From assembly GCF_018835585.1 (NCBI RefSeq), contig NZ_JAHGVE010000016.1, forward strand, positions 1 through 64,000: a DNA stretch of 64,000 nucleotides. Direction: 5' to 3'. The position numbers and the translations under genes are program-made. This document shows, piece by piece, positions 44,390 through 52,021 of the stretch. Below the pieces are notes generated by a model. That model saw only the letters and a list, made by a program, of their open reading frames with translations. It searched no databases and was not told the DNA's origin. How positions within the stretch are numbered: position 1 is the stretch's first letter; each line of letters begins with the position of its first letter. Source of the DNA: Pelorhabdus rhamnosifermentans (GTDB lineage: Bacteria > Bacillota > Negativicutes > UMGS1260).

Positions 44390-45493
44390 TTACAACTGGC
44401 CAGTGTAGGGAACACCATAAAATTCAGTATAAAATTCATTAACCTTTTGCTTCATATCGATATCAGCAAACAGCTGTGGATAAAAGGTTTTGGCCAGCCA
44501 TAATTCACCAAGTGCCATAGATTCCGGACATGGATGCCCCCAAGGTTTGGTATATTCAGGTGCAACCAATACCTTTCCATTTTTCACAGCCGCAATGTTC
44601 TGCCAAGCAGGACTAGTACGAATTTCATTCGCTAGTTTCGCATAGCGACTCTGGACAAAAATGATTTCGGGATTCCATTGCATAACCTGCTCCAGCGTGA
44701 CTTGCGAGTAGCCATTGATTGTTTCTGCCACATTGTGTGTACCCGCCCGTTCCATCATGACACCCATATACTTTCCTGTTCCATACGTATACATATCCGG
44801 GTTGGCCATGTAGGCAGTGACCCGCTTGGCATCTTTACTCCTACCCGCAAGACGGGTAGATACAAGTTCACGATTTTTCAATGTATAATCAATCAATTCC
44901 GCCGCCTTCGCTTCTTTGCCGACGATATTCCCAATTAAAGTAACTCCCGTTACGAACCCTTCCGTATAGGCCTTATCAGGATCTTTTAATTGCGGATTCA
45001 ATTTGGAAGCCTCTTCATATTCTGCTTGATAAAGTGAAATAGCTACAACAGGAATTCCCATTTTTTCAATTTTGTCAATGACGCTCTTGTCCATATAGTG
45101 AGTGACCAAAACGACATCTGGATTAAGCTTGGAAAGAGCTTCTATATTGACGGTCGTCAAATCACCCGGCATCGGCAATTCTTTTAATTTGGGATAAATG
45201 TCTCCCAATTCAGGTGAAACTAGGTTGGGCCATTTATCAATAACACCGACCAGTTTGTCCCCCGCCTGTAGTTCGAGGATAATATCCAACGTATGGTGCT
45301 CCAGACAAACAATCCGTTTCGGTTCTTTCGGAATGGTCACGGTCCGCCCAAGTTGATCGACAATGGTTCTGGTATCTGATAGCGCACTAGCAGCAGGAGT
45401 CGTCTGATGTTTGTTAACAAAAAATAAGCCTACAATCACAAGAATGATGATGATACTACTGAATCCTACATAGCTTTTCTTCAATGAAATCAT
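44390..45493 (-). CDS. FecB/BtuF/MolA-type substrate-binding protein
   Basis: A 367-aa class III binding protein with an N-terminal hydrophobic segment (IIIILVIVGLFFVN) but no lipobox Cys, so it is either an uncleaved anchor or a secreted protein. The mature part has QLGRTVTIPKEPKRIVCLEHHTLDIILEL, NPDVVLVTHY and the C-terminal lobe MQWNPEIIFVQSRYA. It captures a chelate or oxyanion for the permease. Family members bind iron chelates, cobalamin or molybdate/tungstate (MolA). The neighbour on its 5' side is a WtpA-like oxyanion-binding protein, which favours Mo/W, but this is inference. Confidence 0.88.
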   Translation of the reverse strand: MISLKKSYVGFSSIIIILVIVGLFFVNKHQTTPAASALSDTRTIVDQLGRTVTIPKEPKRIVCLEHHTLDIILELQAGDKLVGVIDKWPNLVSPELGDIYPKLKELPMPGDLTTVNIEALSKLNPDVVLVTHYMDKSVIDKIEKMGIPVVAISLYQAEYEEASKLNPQLKDPDKAYTEGFVTGVTLIGNIVGKEAKAAELIDYTLKNRELVSTRLAGRSKDAKRVTAYMANPDMYTYGTGKYMGVMMERAGTHNVAETINGYSQVTLEQVMQWNPEIIFVQSRYAKLANEIRTSPAWQNIAAVKNGKVLVAPEYTKPWGHPCPESMALGELWLAKTFYPQLFADIDMKQKVNEFYTEFYGVPYTGQL

Positions 45494-45545
45494 TCCTTTC
45501 TCTTTCTATAGCGATGGATACTCTTATCAATAAATCCACTTATTC

Positions 45546-46418
45546 CTATAAAAGTTGACGTATCGTAGACGGTAAATAAACAGCGTCGGCATCATTACTA
45601 AGCCGCAGTGGTAAAGGAACCAGTCCGGATTCTTGGATGAATCTACGTCCATGAGTTAATACATATTCCAAAAATTGAATGGCTTCTCCCCGCTGAGGCG
45701 CTTGTTCTACCAGCGTAATGCTATATTGGATGGCATGCCCGGTAATGTTCATCAAGGTTCCCGGCTGTTTTCCGACAAGTTGTAATTTGGCCTGAGCATA
45801 ATTGGCTGCATAATCTACTGTAGAAAAATCAATAGCAGCCGGAAGATTTATGTAGTAATGGCCTCGTCGACAGGCTGTAGCTTCATAACCAAAGAAATAA
45901 TCCAGTTCGCCTGTCTGCATACGAGCATGAATGATCTGACTGTCAGTGAGAATATTGAGAGGCGACAAATTTCCAACCAGTTTTTGGTACAATCCGGGCT
46001 GGTTATAATAGGTTTCAGCCAATTTCCAGCATAAGCGAGCCCGATAGCCGGCAGGATCAAGTTCAGGGTCCGTATGCCCATAAGTCACGCTGGGTCTCAG
46101 CAGAATTTCATACCAATTGTCTTCATTGATTTCTTCCCCATAACGGCTTTGCTTTGTAAAAGATAGGACAAGCTTGGTTTTAGCAAATATCAAATTAAAT
46201 TTTGCATATTCCGGTTTTAGCAAATCCTCAATGATGCGATAATCAGCAGAAGCCATCAAATCACAAGGTTGTCCTTCCATCACCTTACGGGCAGCCAAAC
46301 GTGCTCCACTTCCTGCCAAAATCACTTCCATTCCAGGGTTGTCCACTTCAAAAGGTCGGGCTATTTGCTGCAAAGGCCAGGTCAGACTTCCCGCATGAAA
46401 AATCCGAATTTGTTTCAT
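45546..46418 (-). CDS. ModA/WtpA-like molybdate/tungstate-binding protein lacking a signal peptide
   Basis: 290 aa. It begins at once with the mature fold (MKQIRIFHAGSLTWPLQQIARPFE), keeps the family stretches GSGARLAARKVMEGQPCDLMASADYRIIEDLL and TDSQIIHARMQTGELDYFFGYEATA, and ends as usual. ATG follows GAGGTGATC; no earlier start would add a secretion signal. WtpA/ModA proteins are normally exported, so this one should be cytoplasmic: a metal buffer, a sensor, or a gene that lost its leader. It precedes the FecBCD-type genes in the same direction by 52 bp. Confidence 0.85.
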   Translation of the reverse strand: MKQIRIFHAGSLTWPLQQIARPFEVDNPGMEVILAGSGARLAARKVMEGQPCDLMASADYRIIEDLLKPEYAKFNLIFAKTKLVLSFTKQSRYGEEINEDNWYEILLRPSVTYGHTDPELDPAGYRARLCWKLAETYYNQPGLYQKLVGNLSPLNILTDSQIIHARMQTGELDYFFGYEATACRRGHYYINLPAAIDFSTVDYAANYAQAKLQLVGKQPGTLMNITGHAIQYSITLVEQAPQRGEAIQFLEYVLTHGRRFIQESGLVPLPLRLSNDADAVYLPSTIRQLL

Positions 46419-46595
46419 ACATGATCACCTCTTCCATTCATTTAGGAATCCAGGTAATTTATAACTTTTTAGTTATTATATCGTCAAAAATTATTCATTA
46501 CAAGATAAATCGCTAACTAAACGCAATATAAACTAAAATAAACAAACAAGACAAAACTCATCTCCAATAACACCTTACTCTTTGCACTGTAATGC

Positions 46596-46632
46596 AAAAT
46601 ACGCACGATCAGCGTGTCGATCGTGCGTATCC
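46596..46632 (-). terminator. Terminator after hepT
   Basis: ATACGCACGATC (46601-46612) pairs perfectly with GATCGTGCGTAT (46621-46632), followed on the minus strand by TTTTGC. It lies 8 bp beyond the HepT stop. Confidence 0.75.
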
Positions 46633-46640
46633 TATAAGCA

Positions 46641-46994
46641 TTACAAATCATCCACTAATACCTGTGAAAGTTTTTCCTTTAGCGATGGTAAATCTCTCAC
46701 AAGTAATGCCCAAATCATATCATAACTAATTCCATCATAATCATGTGTTACAACATCGCGCAAACCAGCCATTTTCCGAAAAGGAATCTGTGGAAACTTT
46801 TTACGAATAAATTCAGGAATTCGCTTACTAGCCTCACCCATATTTTCTAATGCCTTGCACACAGCATACTGTGTTTTTGAATCATTGATAAATTCAGCAC
46901 TAGACATTCCTTCTGTAAATTCTAATACGAGACATAAATCATTATAAATATCTTCTATATAATCACGATACTCCCGATTTTTTTTTCGACTCAT
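46641..46994 (-). CDS. hepT: HepT-family RNase toxin (DUF86)
   Basis: A 117-aa helical HEPN protein with the catalytic RX4HXY motif R79-DVVT-H84-D-Y86 near its C-terminus. It overlaps its nucleotidyltransferase antitoxin by 4 bp. HepT-type toxins cleave RNA until the MntA partner AMPylates the active-site tyrosine. The conserved Tyr is present, so the module looks functional. Confidence 0.93.
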   Translation of the reverse strand: MSRKKNREYRDYIEDIYNDLCLVLEFTEGMSSAEFINDSKTQYAVCKALENMGEASKRIPEFIRKKFPQIPFRKMAGLRDVVTHDYDGISYDMIWALLVRDLPSLKEKLSQVLVDDL

Positions 46995-47299
46995 ATATAT
47001 TCGACCTCTGCAAGAATATGTTTCCCGATTCGCGGTTTTAAAGCTTTTTTAGAAACTAAATCTACCTTAACTCCCAACTTATCACTTAGTTCACATTTTA
47101 AATCAATAAATTGAAAAGCACTAATTGTTTTGTTGAAATCAACAAGTATATCAACATCAGAACGTGTATGTTGCTCTCCACGAACAAACGATCCAAAAAT
47201 CCCCAATTCCGATATGTGATACTTGCCAACTAAAGCAACTTTTTCTTGTGCTAAAATTTCTTTGATCCGATTAGCATTCAAATCAACAACCTTAGACAT
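46991..47299 (-). CDS. mntA: MntA-family nucleotidyltransferase antitoxin
   Basis: 102 aa. The minimal nucleotidyltransferase motif GSFVRGEQHTRSDVDILVDF contains the catalytic GSX10DXD. ATG at 47299 follows AAAGGCGG; the longer start at 47335 lacks a site. It neutralises the downstream HepT by transferring AMP to its tyrosine. The order antitoxin then toxin with 4-bp overlap is typical. Confidence 0.93.
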   Translation of the reverse strand: MSKVVDLNANRIKEILAQEKVALVGKYHISELGIFGSFVRGEQHTRSDVDILVDFNKTISAFQFIDLKCELSDKLGVKVDLVSKKALKPRIGKHILAEVEYI

Positions 47300-47516
47300 A
47301 TTCTGGCCGCCTTTCAATGATATGATCACTAGCACCGAAATGAAAATAAAAGATATGAATTACAATAATTATTATATCTAAAAAGTAACATCTAAACAAC
47401 AAAGATGGGATTTTCCATTTATGAAAAATTTCTTCTAAACTTCAACCAATGCTACAAATTACATTTATACCATGACAACGCGTAGGTAGCTCCAAATCAG
47501 TGCTTGTTATAAGCCT

Positions 47517-47822
47517 CTAGCTGCGAACGGCCTCCCACATCAAGGACTGCATCATCAAACTGATACCATCGGCAAAGCCTTGATTATAGTAGATATCACC
47601 GGAGGAACTTTCCAGATATGAAAAATAATCCTGCAGCTCACGAAGTTTTACGACTTGCTCTTTCGTCAGTTCAGCGGTTAATTCCTGCTGCAAGACTTCA
47701 ATCTTGCGACTGGTACAATAGTAATCACCTGATGCCGTTCTTAAATCCGCCAGATTCTCTTCATTATGCATGACTTGTAAATCTCTTGTTACCCTTTCAA
47801 AAAGATGCATACCATTACTCAT
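47517..47822 (-). CDS. DUF6809-like protein of unknown function, 101 aa
   Basis: A small helical protein (KIEVLQQELTAELTKEQVVKLRELQDYFSYLESSS), ending in GDIYYNQGFADGISLMMQSLMWEA. The GDxYYxxGFxDG segment recalls the DUF6809 family; I know no function for it. ATG at 47822 follows GGGGAGG. The 350 nt upstream may be a structured RNA or a long 5' leader. Confidence 0.65.
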   Translation of the reverse strand: MSNGMHLFERVTRDLQVMHNEENLADLRTASGDYYCTSRKIEVLQQELTAELTKEQVVKLRELQDYFSYLESSSGDIYYNQGFADGISLMMQSLMWEAVRS

Positions 47823-47840
47823 TTCCTTCATCCTCCCCAA

Positions 47841-48195
47841 GATTCAGGTTATAACGGCGGCTAACCGCCGCACAACCCGTCTAAGGAAGAAATCGAAAAA
47901 CGCATGCCAGGTCTCTTTCCAACCTACACATGCGCTTGGTGCTCTATTTTTGGGCATAGGACATCGCTGCCTTGCCTATGCAAATATTGCATACAGCCGC
48001 TACATCCAGTCCGAACTTACACTTACTTTATCTACCGAACATACCGTCGCTTGAATCCACAGCGGCCGCACGGTATAATAGTAAGTATCGTCGTGGACAG
48101 GTAACTGTTACGTGTAGGTGAGCATACCACCTGCTCGTGCCTCAAAGTGCTCGAACACTTTGAGGACACGGCGACTTTTCAATTTCCACCTAACT
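47841..48195 (-). ncRNA. Candidate structured RNA or long 5' leader
   Basis: Part of the ORF-free 47841-48460 stretch. Read on the minus strand from a promoter at 48198-48225, it starts with a stable hairpin (CCTCAAAGTG/CACTTTGAGG). Then follow AGGTG/CACCT, GTAAC/GTTAC and, near its end, CGGCGG/CCGCCG (47850-47870). It is more GC-rich than its surroundings and has no credible ORF. I could not match it to tmRNA, SRP RNA, 6S or RNase P. Confidence 0.35.
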
Positions 48196-48197
48196 TT

Positions 48198-48225
48198 ATT
48201 ATAGTACTTCAACCAGAATTTGCAA
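48198..48225 (-). promoter_or_regulatory. Promoter of the candidate RNA
   Basis: TTGCAA (48220-48225) and TATAAT (48198-48203) on the minus strand, 16 bp apart. No coding start lies within 370 bp downstream. Confidence 0.55.
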
Positions 48226-48271
48226 GCAACAAATCCATGAGTTGGCTAAAAAGTGAGTATTTTCTTAACAT

Positions 48272-48345
48272 TTATATTCTTACTTTCAAATTTAAACCTT
48301 TAGCTAAAAGATAGATGCCATTTGATTTAAAGCTAACATTTGATC
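48272..48345 (-). pseudogene. Remnant of a hicB gene 3' end
   Basis: The minus strand reads ...IYLLAKGLNLKVRI-stop. This parallels TYLLAKGLNSKVKI-stop at the end of the intact hicB (49607-49969), with a frameshift just before it (AGCTTTAAATCAAATGGC versus the intact frame). No start or domain body remains. Confidence 0.7.
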
Positions 48346-48493
48346 ACAGAAACTACGCCTAAACACGTAGTTTTTGCGATCAACTAAAGCCCAATATGAT
48401 TACCATTTATCGACTTTTCTTTGTTTCTTTGTTATACTAATTTCAAGGATAATTTAGTGAGTGCTTACATATATTATAAAGGAGATGTTTACT

Positions 48494-48862
48494 ATGCTCG
48501 CAAAAAAATTGGAGCGTGACCCTATGAATCGAAAAATTATTAGCGTTTCTAAAAAACGCCAAATTACGATTCCTCTTAAATTTTTTGAACAACTAGGCCT
48601 AGAAAATGAAGTCGAATGCTTTGTCAAAGATAATTCTTTAGTCATTCGCCCATTTCGCAACACTCATGATGAGTTTTCGGTAGAAATTTTAAAAGAACTT
48701 GTAGATCAGGGATTATCCGGCCATGAACTAATAGAGCAATTTGCAGTCAATACTAAAAATATCAAAACTGCCATTGGCAAAATGACAGCAGAAGCGGAAC
48801 GTATTGCTGCCGATGAAGTACCTGCTGCTACCTTCGACGATATTTTTGGTGAGAAAAACTAA
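48494..48862 (+). CDS. AbrB/SpoVT-type antitoxin of a RelE-like module
   Basis: 122 aa. Residues 10-55 form a swapped-hairpin AbrB-type DNA-binding domain (RKIISVSKKRQITIPLKFFEQLGLENEVECFVKDNSLVIRPF). An acidic helical tail for toxin binding follows. ATG at 48494 follows AAGGAG. It is 3 bp upstream of a RelE/ParE-fold toxin, so it probably neutralises it and represses their promoter. Confidence 0.88.
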   Translation: MLAKKLERDPMNRKIISVSKKRQITIPLKFFEQLGLENEVECFVKDNSLVIRPFRNTHDEFSVEILKELVDQGLSGHELIEQFAVNTKNIKTAIGKMTAEAERIAADEVPAATFDDIFGEKN

Positions 48863-48865
48863 GTT

Positions 48866-49162
48866 ATGTACAAAATATTATTTAGTTCCGCTGCTGAACG
48901 TTATTTTAAAAAACTGAAAGATAAACAATTACGCTTAAAATTCAAAGATGCCTTCATACTAATCCAATCAGATCCATATATTGGACAAGCTAAACACGGC
49001 GATCTCTCTGGCATTTATGGCTATGACGTGTATTACAATAAGACTAATTATGAAATAGCTTATTCTATTTTCGAGGCTGACAATAAAAAAGTAGTTGTCT
49101 TACTAGCCGGTACACGCGAAAACTTTTACCAAGAATTAAAACGTTATGCGAATAAAGGATAA
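48866..49162 (+). CDS. RelE/ParE-family toxin
   Basis: A 98-aa protein with the RelE fold order: YKILFSSAAERYFKKLKDKQLRLKFKDAF, then GDLSGIYGYDVYYNKTNYEIAYSI and VVVLLAGTRENFYQELKRY. Such toxins cut mRNA at the ribosome or, for ParE types, poison gyrase. It starts 3 bp after the antitoxin. Confidence 0.88.
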   Translation: MYKILFSSAAERYFKKLKDKQLRLKFKDAFILIQSDPYIGQAKHGDLSGIYGYDVYYNKTNYEIAYSIFEADNKKVVVLLAGTRENFYQELKRYANKG

Positions 49163-49319
49163 CGTACCGCTTCTCAGCGGCCAGGTACCGTACGGCCAAC
49201 CTAGTGAAGCCTTTGTCTGATGCCAAAAAGTCCAGTTTCTTACCATGTTGATAATACTAACGCCCCAACTTGAATCTGTGGTGTTATTGAATTTGTATGA
49301 AATCCATAGTTAGTATTCC

Positions 49320-49500
49320 TTATTTTTTAGCAACAATGATTGTTGTATTTCCTTCTCTCCAATTCATTTTCACTGATCTAAAACCAGCGTTGGATAACAT
49401 CTTCGTTTGATTATCTATTGTACAAGGTGTATCGTGTAATGATAAAACTCGCCATCATAAATCCCTTGTTCCTTTCGTATTCGTTGATTTTTCACGATAA
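49320..49500 (-). pseudogene. Decayed SAM-dependent methyltransferase 3' end
   Basis: The minus strand reads EQGIYDGEFYHYTIH in one frame. After a shift it reads DTPCTIDNQTKMLSNAGFRSVKMNWREGNTTIIVAKK-stop (stop at 49320-49322). That is the usual C-terminal end of a class I methyltransferase. The frameshift and absence of any upstream SAM motif show decay. The rest of 49163-49606 holds nothing I recognise except a GGCC...GGCC palindrome near 49180. Confidence 0.6.
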
Positions 49501-49606
49501 TAAAAATCTCGCACTCAATATATTGAATAATTTTGCCATTTGAATATAACCGTCTTTACATCCTTCAACACGGTTCAGCATAAAAGTTTTCTAACTCATT
49601 TAGAAA

Positions 49607-49969
49607 TTATATTTTTACTTTAGAGTTTAAGCCCTTTGCTAAAAGATATGTGGTCATTTGATTTAAACTAACTTTTTCATCTTTTGCCTTCAAAACTAAA
49701 TCTTTGTGCAATGATTTAGGAATCCTTACATTGAATTTTCCGCTATATTCTTCAATATCATCAGGTTCAGGAATTTTTTTACCGTCTTGCAAGGCTAAAT
49801 CAATCCAACCTGCTTTTGCATCTTCAATCATTTCAGCTAACTCATGTAAGGTGTCCGCTTGTGTTATGCACCCTTTTAATTCAGGTATATAAGCAACATA
49901 GCCGCCTTCAACAGAAGGCTTTATTACAATCCTATAAGGCAACTTCATATAATAATCAAAGTTTTTCAT
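49607..49969 (-). CDS. hicB: HicB-family antitoxin
   Basis: 120 aa. The N-terminal degenerate RNase H-like fold is YRIVIKPSVEGGYVAYIPELKGCITQADTLHELAEMIEDAKAGWIDLAL. The C-terminal ribbon-helix-helix is KFNVRIPKSLHKDLVLKAKDEKVSLNQMTTYLLAKGL. It follows hicA by 29 bp. It binds the HicA toxin and the operon promoter. A broken copy of its 3' end sits 1.3 kb away. Confidence 0.94.
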   Translation of the reverse strand: MKNFDYYMKLPYRIVIKPSVEGGYVAYIPELKGCITQADTLHELAEMIEDAKAGWIDLALQDGKKIPEPDDIEEYSGKFNVRIPKSLHKDLVLKAKDEKVSLNQMTTYLLAKGLNSKVKI

Positions 49970-49998
49970 TTTATTACCTCCAATTGAATGTATAGGTA

Positions 49999-50244
49999 TT
50001 ATTCATTATCGAAACACTCACTTAAAAACTCGATTGCTTGTTCAACATATACTTTTAAAATATATGGCTTTTTATAAGGAACTGATAATGTTTTATCGCC
50101 CTTAGTATAATAAAAGTGGCTCGTTCCCTTATTTGATTGCCTTCTGGTAAATCCTGCCCTAAGTAGTAGTTTATCCAATTCTTCGAATCTAACAGTTTTA
50201 GGATTGTTTCGTATTCGTTCCAATAATTTTTCTAGCTTACTCAC
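49999..50244 (-). CDS. hicA: HicA-family mRNA interferase toxin
   Basis: An 81-aa dsRBD-like toxin. The catalytic His is H43 in the KGTSHFYY motif, and LLRAGF and the C-terminal VEQAIEF helix are typical. It is the first gene of the hicAB pair and reads away from the tRNA operon. Confidence 0.93.
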   Translation of the reverse strand: MSKLEKLLERIRNNPKTVRFEELDKLLLRAGFTRRQSNKGTSHFYYTKGDKTLSVPYKKPYILKVYVEQAIEFLSECFDNE

Positions 50245-50361
50245 ACTACCAACCCCTTACGTTCATAGTACCATATTCAGTACCATTATACAAGAGATGG
50301 TCTTATAATATATGACCTATATCAAACCTCCAAGTAAATACCGTTTTTTCTGTTTAAAAAC

Positions 50362-50396
50362 ACAAAAAGAGATGATACGAAATACGTATCATCTCT
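50362..50396 (-). terminator. Terminator of the tRNA operon
   Basis: AGAGATGATACG and CGTATCATCTCT form a perfect 12-bp stem with a 5-nt loop, followed by TTTTTGTG on the minus strand. It is 11 bp beyond the tRNA-Trp 3' end. Confidence 0.93.
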
Positions 50397-50406
50397 GTAC
50401 TTTTTC

Positions 50407-50482
50407 TGGCAGGGGCAGTAGGACTTGAACCCACAACCAATGGTTTTGGAGACCACTACTCTACCAATTGAGCTATGCCCCT
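50407..50482 (-). tRNA. tRNA-Trp (CCA)
   Basis: A minus-strand cloverleaf with acceptor AGGGGCA, anticodon loop CTCCAAA (CCA), T-arm GGTTCAAGTCC and encoded CCA (50407-50409). It is the third gene of the tRNA operon, one base after tRNA-Gly. Confidence 0.97.
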
Positions 50483-50483
50483 A

Positions 50484-50558
50484 TGGAGCGGAAGACGAGA
50501 TTCGAACTCGCGACCCTCGCCTTGGCAAGGCGATGCTCTACCACTGAGCTACTTCCGC
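50484..50558 (-). tRNA. tRNA-Gly (GCC)
   Basis: Acceptor GCGGAAG, anticodon loop TTGCCAA (GCC), T-arm GTTCGAATC, discriminator T and encoded CCA (50484-50486). The second gene of the operon. Confidence 0.97.
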
Positions 50559-50561
50559 AAT

Positions 50562-50638
50562 TGGCGACCCGGATCGGACTTGAACCGACGACCTCCGCCG
50601 TGACAGGGCGGCATTCTAACCAACTAAACTACCGGGCC
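50562..50638 (-). tRNA. tRNA-Asp (GTC), second copy
   Basis: Identical over 74 nt to the tRNA-Asp at the left edge of the window, with encoded CCA at 50562-50564. The first gene of the Asp-Gly-Trp operon. Confidence 0.97.
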
Positions 50639-50656
50639 ACTTGAATCAGCTTTTAC

Positions 50657-50685
50657 ATAATATCATATATTGCAAAACTTTGCAA
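50657..50685 (-). promoter_or_regulatory. Promoter of the tRNA operon
   Basis: TTGCAA (50680-50685) and TATTAT (50657-50662) on the minus strand, 17 bp apart, 19 bp before tRNA-Asp. It lies directly behind the pyrE stop, so the tRNA genes have their own start. Confidence 0.75.
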
Positions 50686-50694
50686 GAGGTAGTT

Positions 50695-51267
50695 CTAGAT
50701 TTTACGACTGCCTCTTTTTGTTATTGCTTGTCCTGCCTTACAAGCCGGACATTCTGATTCAGGGAAAGACGGCACATCAAGATGCAAAAGCGCTTCTGTC
50801 GGCGCATGGAAATCGGCTTTTCCGCCACTGCGATCAACAAGTAAGCCCACGCCCGCAACAATACCGCCATGCTCTTTTACTACATTGATGACCTCTTGCA
50901 CCGATCCGCCTGTGGTGACAATATCCTCTACAACAAGAACGCGTTCACCAGGGTTGATGAAAAATCCCCGTCTAAGAGCCATCAGGTCGCTGTCACGTTC
51001 CGTAAAGATGGCACGCGTTCCCAATGCCTTGCCCACTTCATGAGCCAATAAAATTCCACCTGTTACAGGTCCCACAACAACATCAATCTGCGCATCTTTA
51101 AATCGCTCAGCCAAAGCCTTGCACAACTTCTCTGTATATTTGGGATGCTGAAGAACCTGAAATTTTTCTACATACATCAAACTATGACGACCGGAAGTCA
51201 GCAGAAAATGTCCTTCCAAAATGGCACCTGTTTTGATAAATAATTCTTTTACTTCAGCTTCTGTCAT
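50695..51267 (-). CDS. pyrE: Orotate phosphoribosyltransferase
   Basis: 190 aa. The PRPP-binding motif is VLVVEDIVTTGGSVQEVI, with VVGPVTGGILLAHEVGKALG earlier and a C-terminal SECPACKAG cysteine pair seen in this subtype. It converts orotate and PRPP to orotidine-5'-monophosphate. It overlaps pyrF by 4 bp and is the last pyr gene. Confidence 0.96.
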   Translation of the reverse strand: MTEAEVKELFIKTGAILEGHFLLTSGRHSLMYVEKFQVLQHPKYTEKLCKALAERFKDAQIDVVVGPVTGGILLAHEVGKALGTRAIFTERDSDLMALRRGFFINPGERVLVVEDIVTTGGSVQEVINVVKEHGGIVAGVGLLVDRSGGKADFHAPTEALLHLDVPSFPESECPACKAGQAITKRGSRKI

Positions 51268-51983
51268 TTTCCATTCCTCATTTCTTCCCGAATTTGTTGT
51301 GCAGCCAACCGTCTATCTGCCGCGGCTAAAATAGGCCTGCCAATAACCAAATGGCTGGCACCGGCGGCAATAGCCTGCGCGGGTGTAGCAATACGTTTCT
51401 GATCATTGAGTGCCGCACCCGCCGGACGAATGCCTGGCGTAACAATCAAGAAATCAGGGCCGCATAGTTTACGAATCGCACCCGCTTCCTGAGGCGACGC
51501 CACGATGCCGTCCACGCCTGCTTCTTGAGCCATGCTTGCTAATTTTAACACTTCTTGTTCAACAGATAAGTCACAGCCGATACGGGCTAACTCCTGTTGA
51601 TTCATGCTCGTCAAAATCGTTACAGCCAAAAGTTTCGGTGGAATTATTCCAAGTTCGCTCGCTGTCTCTCGTACGGACTGACACGTTGCCTTGAGCATAG
51701 ACGGACCGCCTAACGCATGAAGTGTTAAGAGAGTCACACCCAGGCGTGCTAACACCGCGGCACTCTTGGCCACGGTGTTAGGAATGTCATGCAATTTTAA
51801 ATCTAAAAAAATATTTTTATGCTGCTGTTTCAAATAAGTCAATACATCATTGCCCTGACTGTAATACAGCTGCATACCTACTTTATAATATTGAACAAGT
51901 TCACCTAGTTCAGCCGTCACGGCTTTCACTTCAGCAAGTGTATCCACATCAAGCGCCGCAATTAAGCGCGAATCTTCCTGCAC
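51264..51983 (-). CDS. pyrF: Orotidine-5'-phosphate decarboxylase
   Basis: 239 aa. The catalytic Lys-Asp-Lys-Asp set lies in FLDLKLHDIPNTV, with the phosphate-gripping VTPGIRPAGAALNDQKRIATPAQAIAAGASHLVIGRPI at the end. It makes UMP. The start is GTG at 51983, 38 bp after pyrD; AAAGGA is somewhat distant, so a nearby alternative start is possible. Confidence 0.95.
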   Translation of the reverse strand: MQEDSRLIAALDVDTLAEVKAVTAELGELVQYYKVGMQLYYSQGNDVLTYLKQQHKNIFLDLKLHDIPNTVAKSAAVLARLGVTLLTLHALGGPSMLKATCQSVRETASELGIIPPKLLAVTILTSMNQQELARIGCDLSVEQEVLKLASMAQEAGVDGIVASPQEAGAIRKLCGPDFLIVTPGIRPAGAALNDQKRIATPAQAIAAGASHLVIGRPILAAADRRLAAQQIREEMRNGK

Positions 51984-52021
51984 AATTTTTCACATTCCTT
52001 TCACTTTTACATACTTTCATC

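Noticed and set aside
47770-48104. Plus-strand ORFs in the 47.8-48.1 kb gap
   Set aside because: Unlike proteins in composition, no ribosome binding site, and overlapping the start of a minus-strand gene.
48350-48378. Hairpin AAACTACG/CGTAGTTT followed by T-run, plus strand
   Set aside because: No plus-strand gene or transcript is evident upstream, so it is not called as a terminator.
46596-50244. A CRISPR array or phage-defence operon in the TA island
   Set aside because: No regularly spaced repeats, no cas, restriction or other defence gene; only TA modules and remnants.
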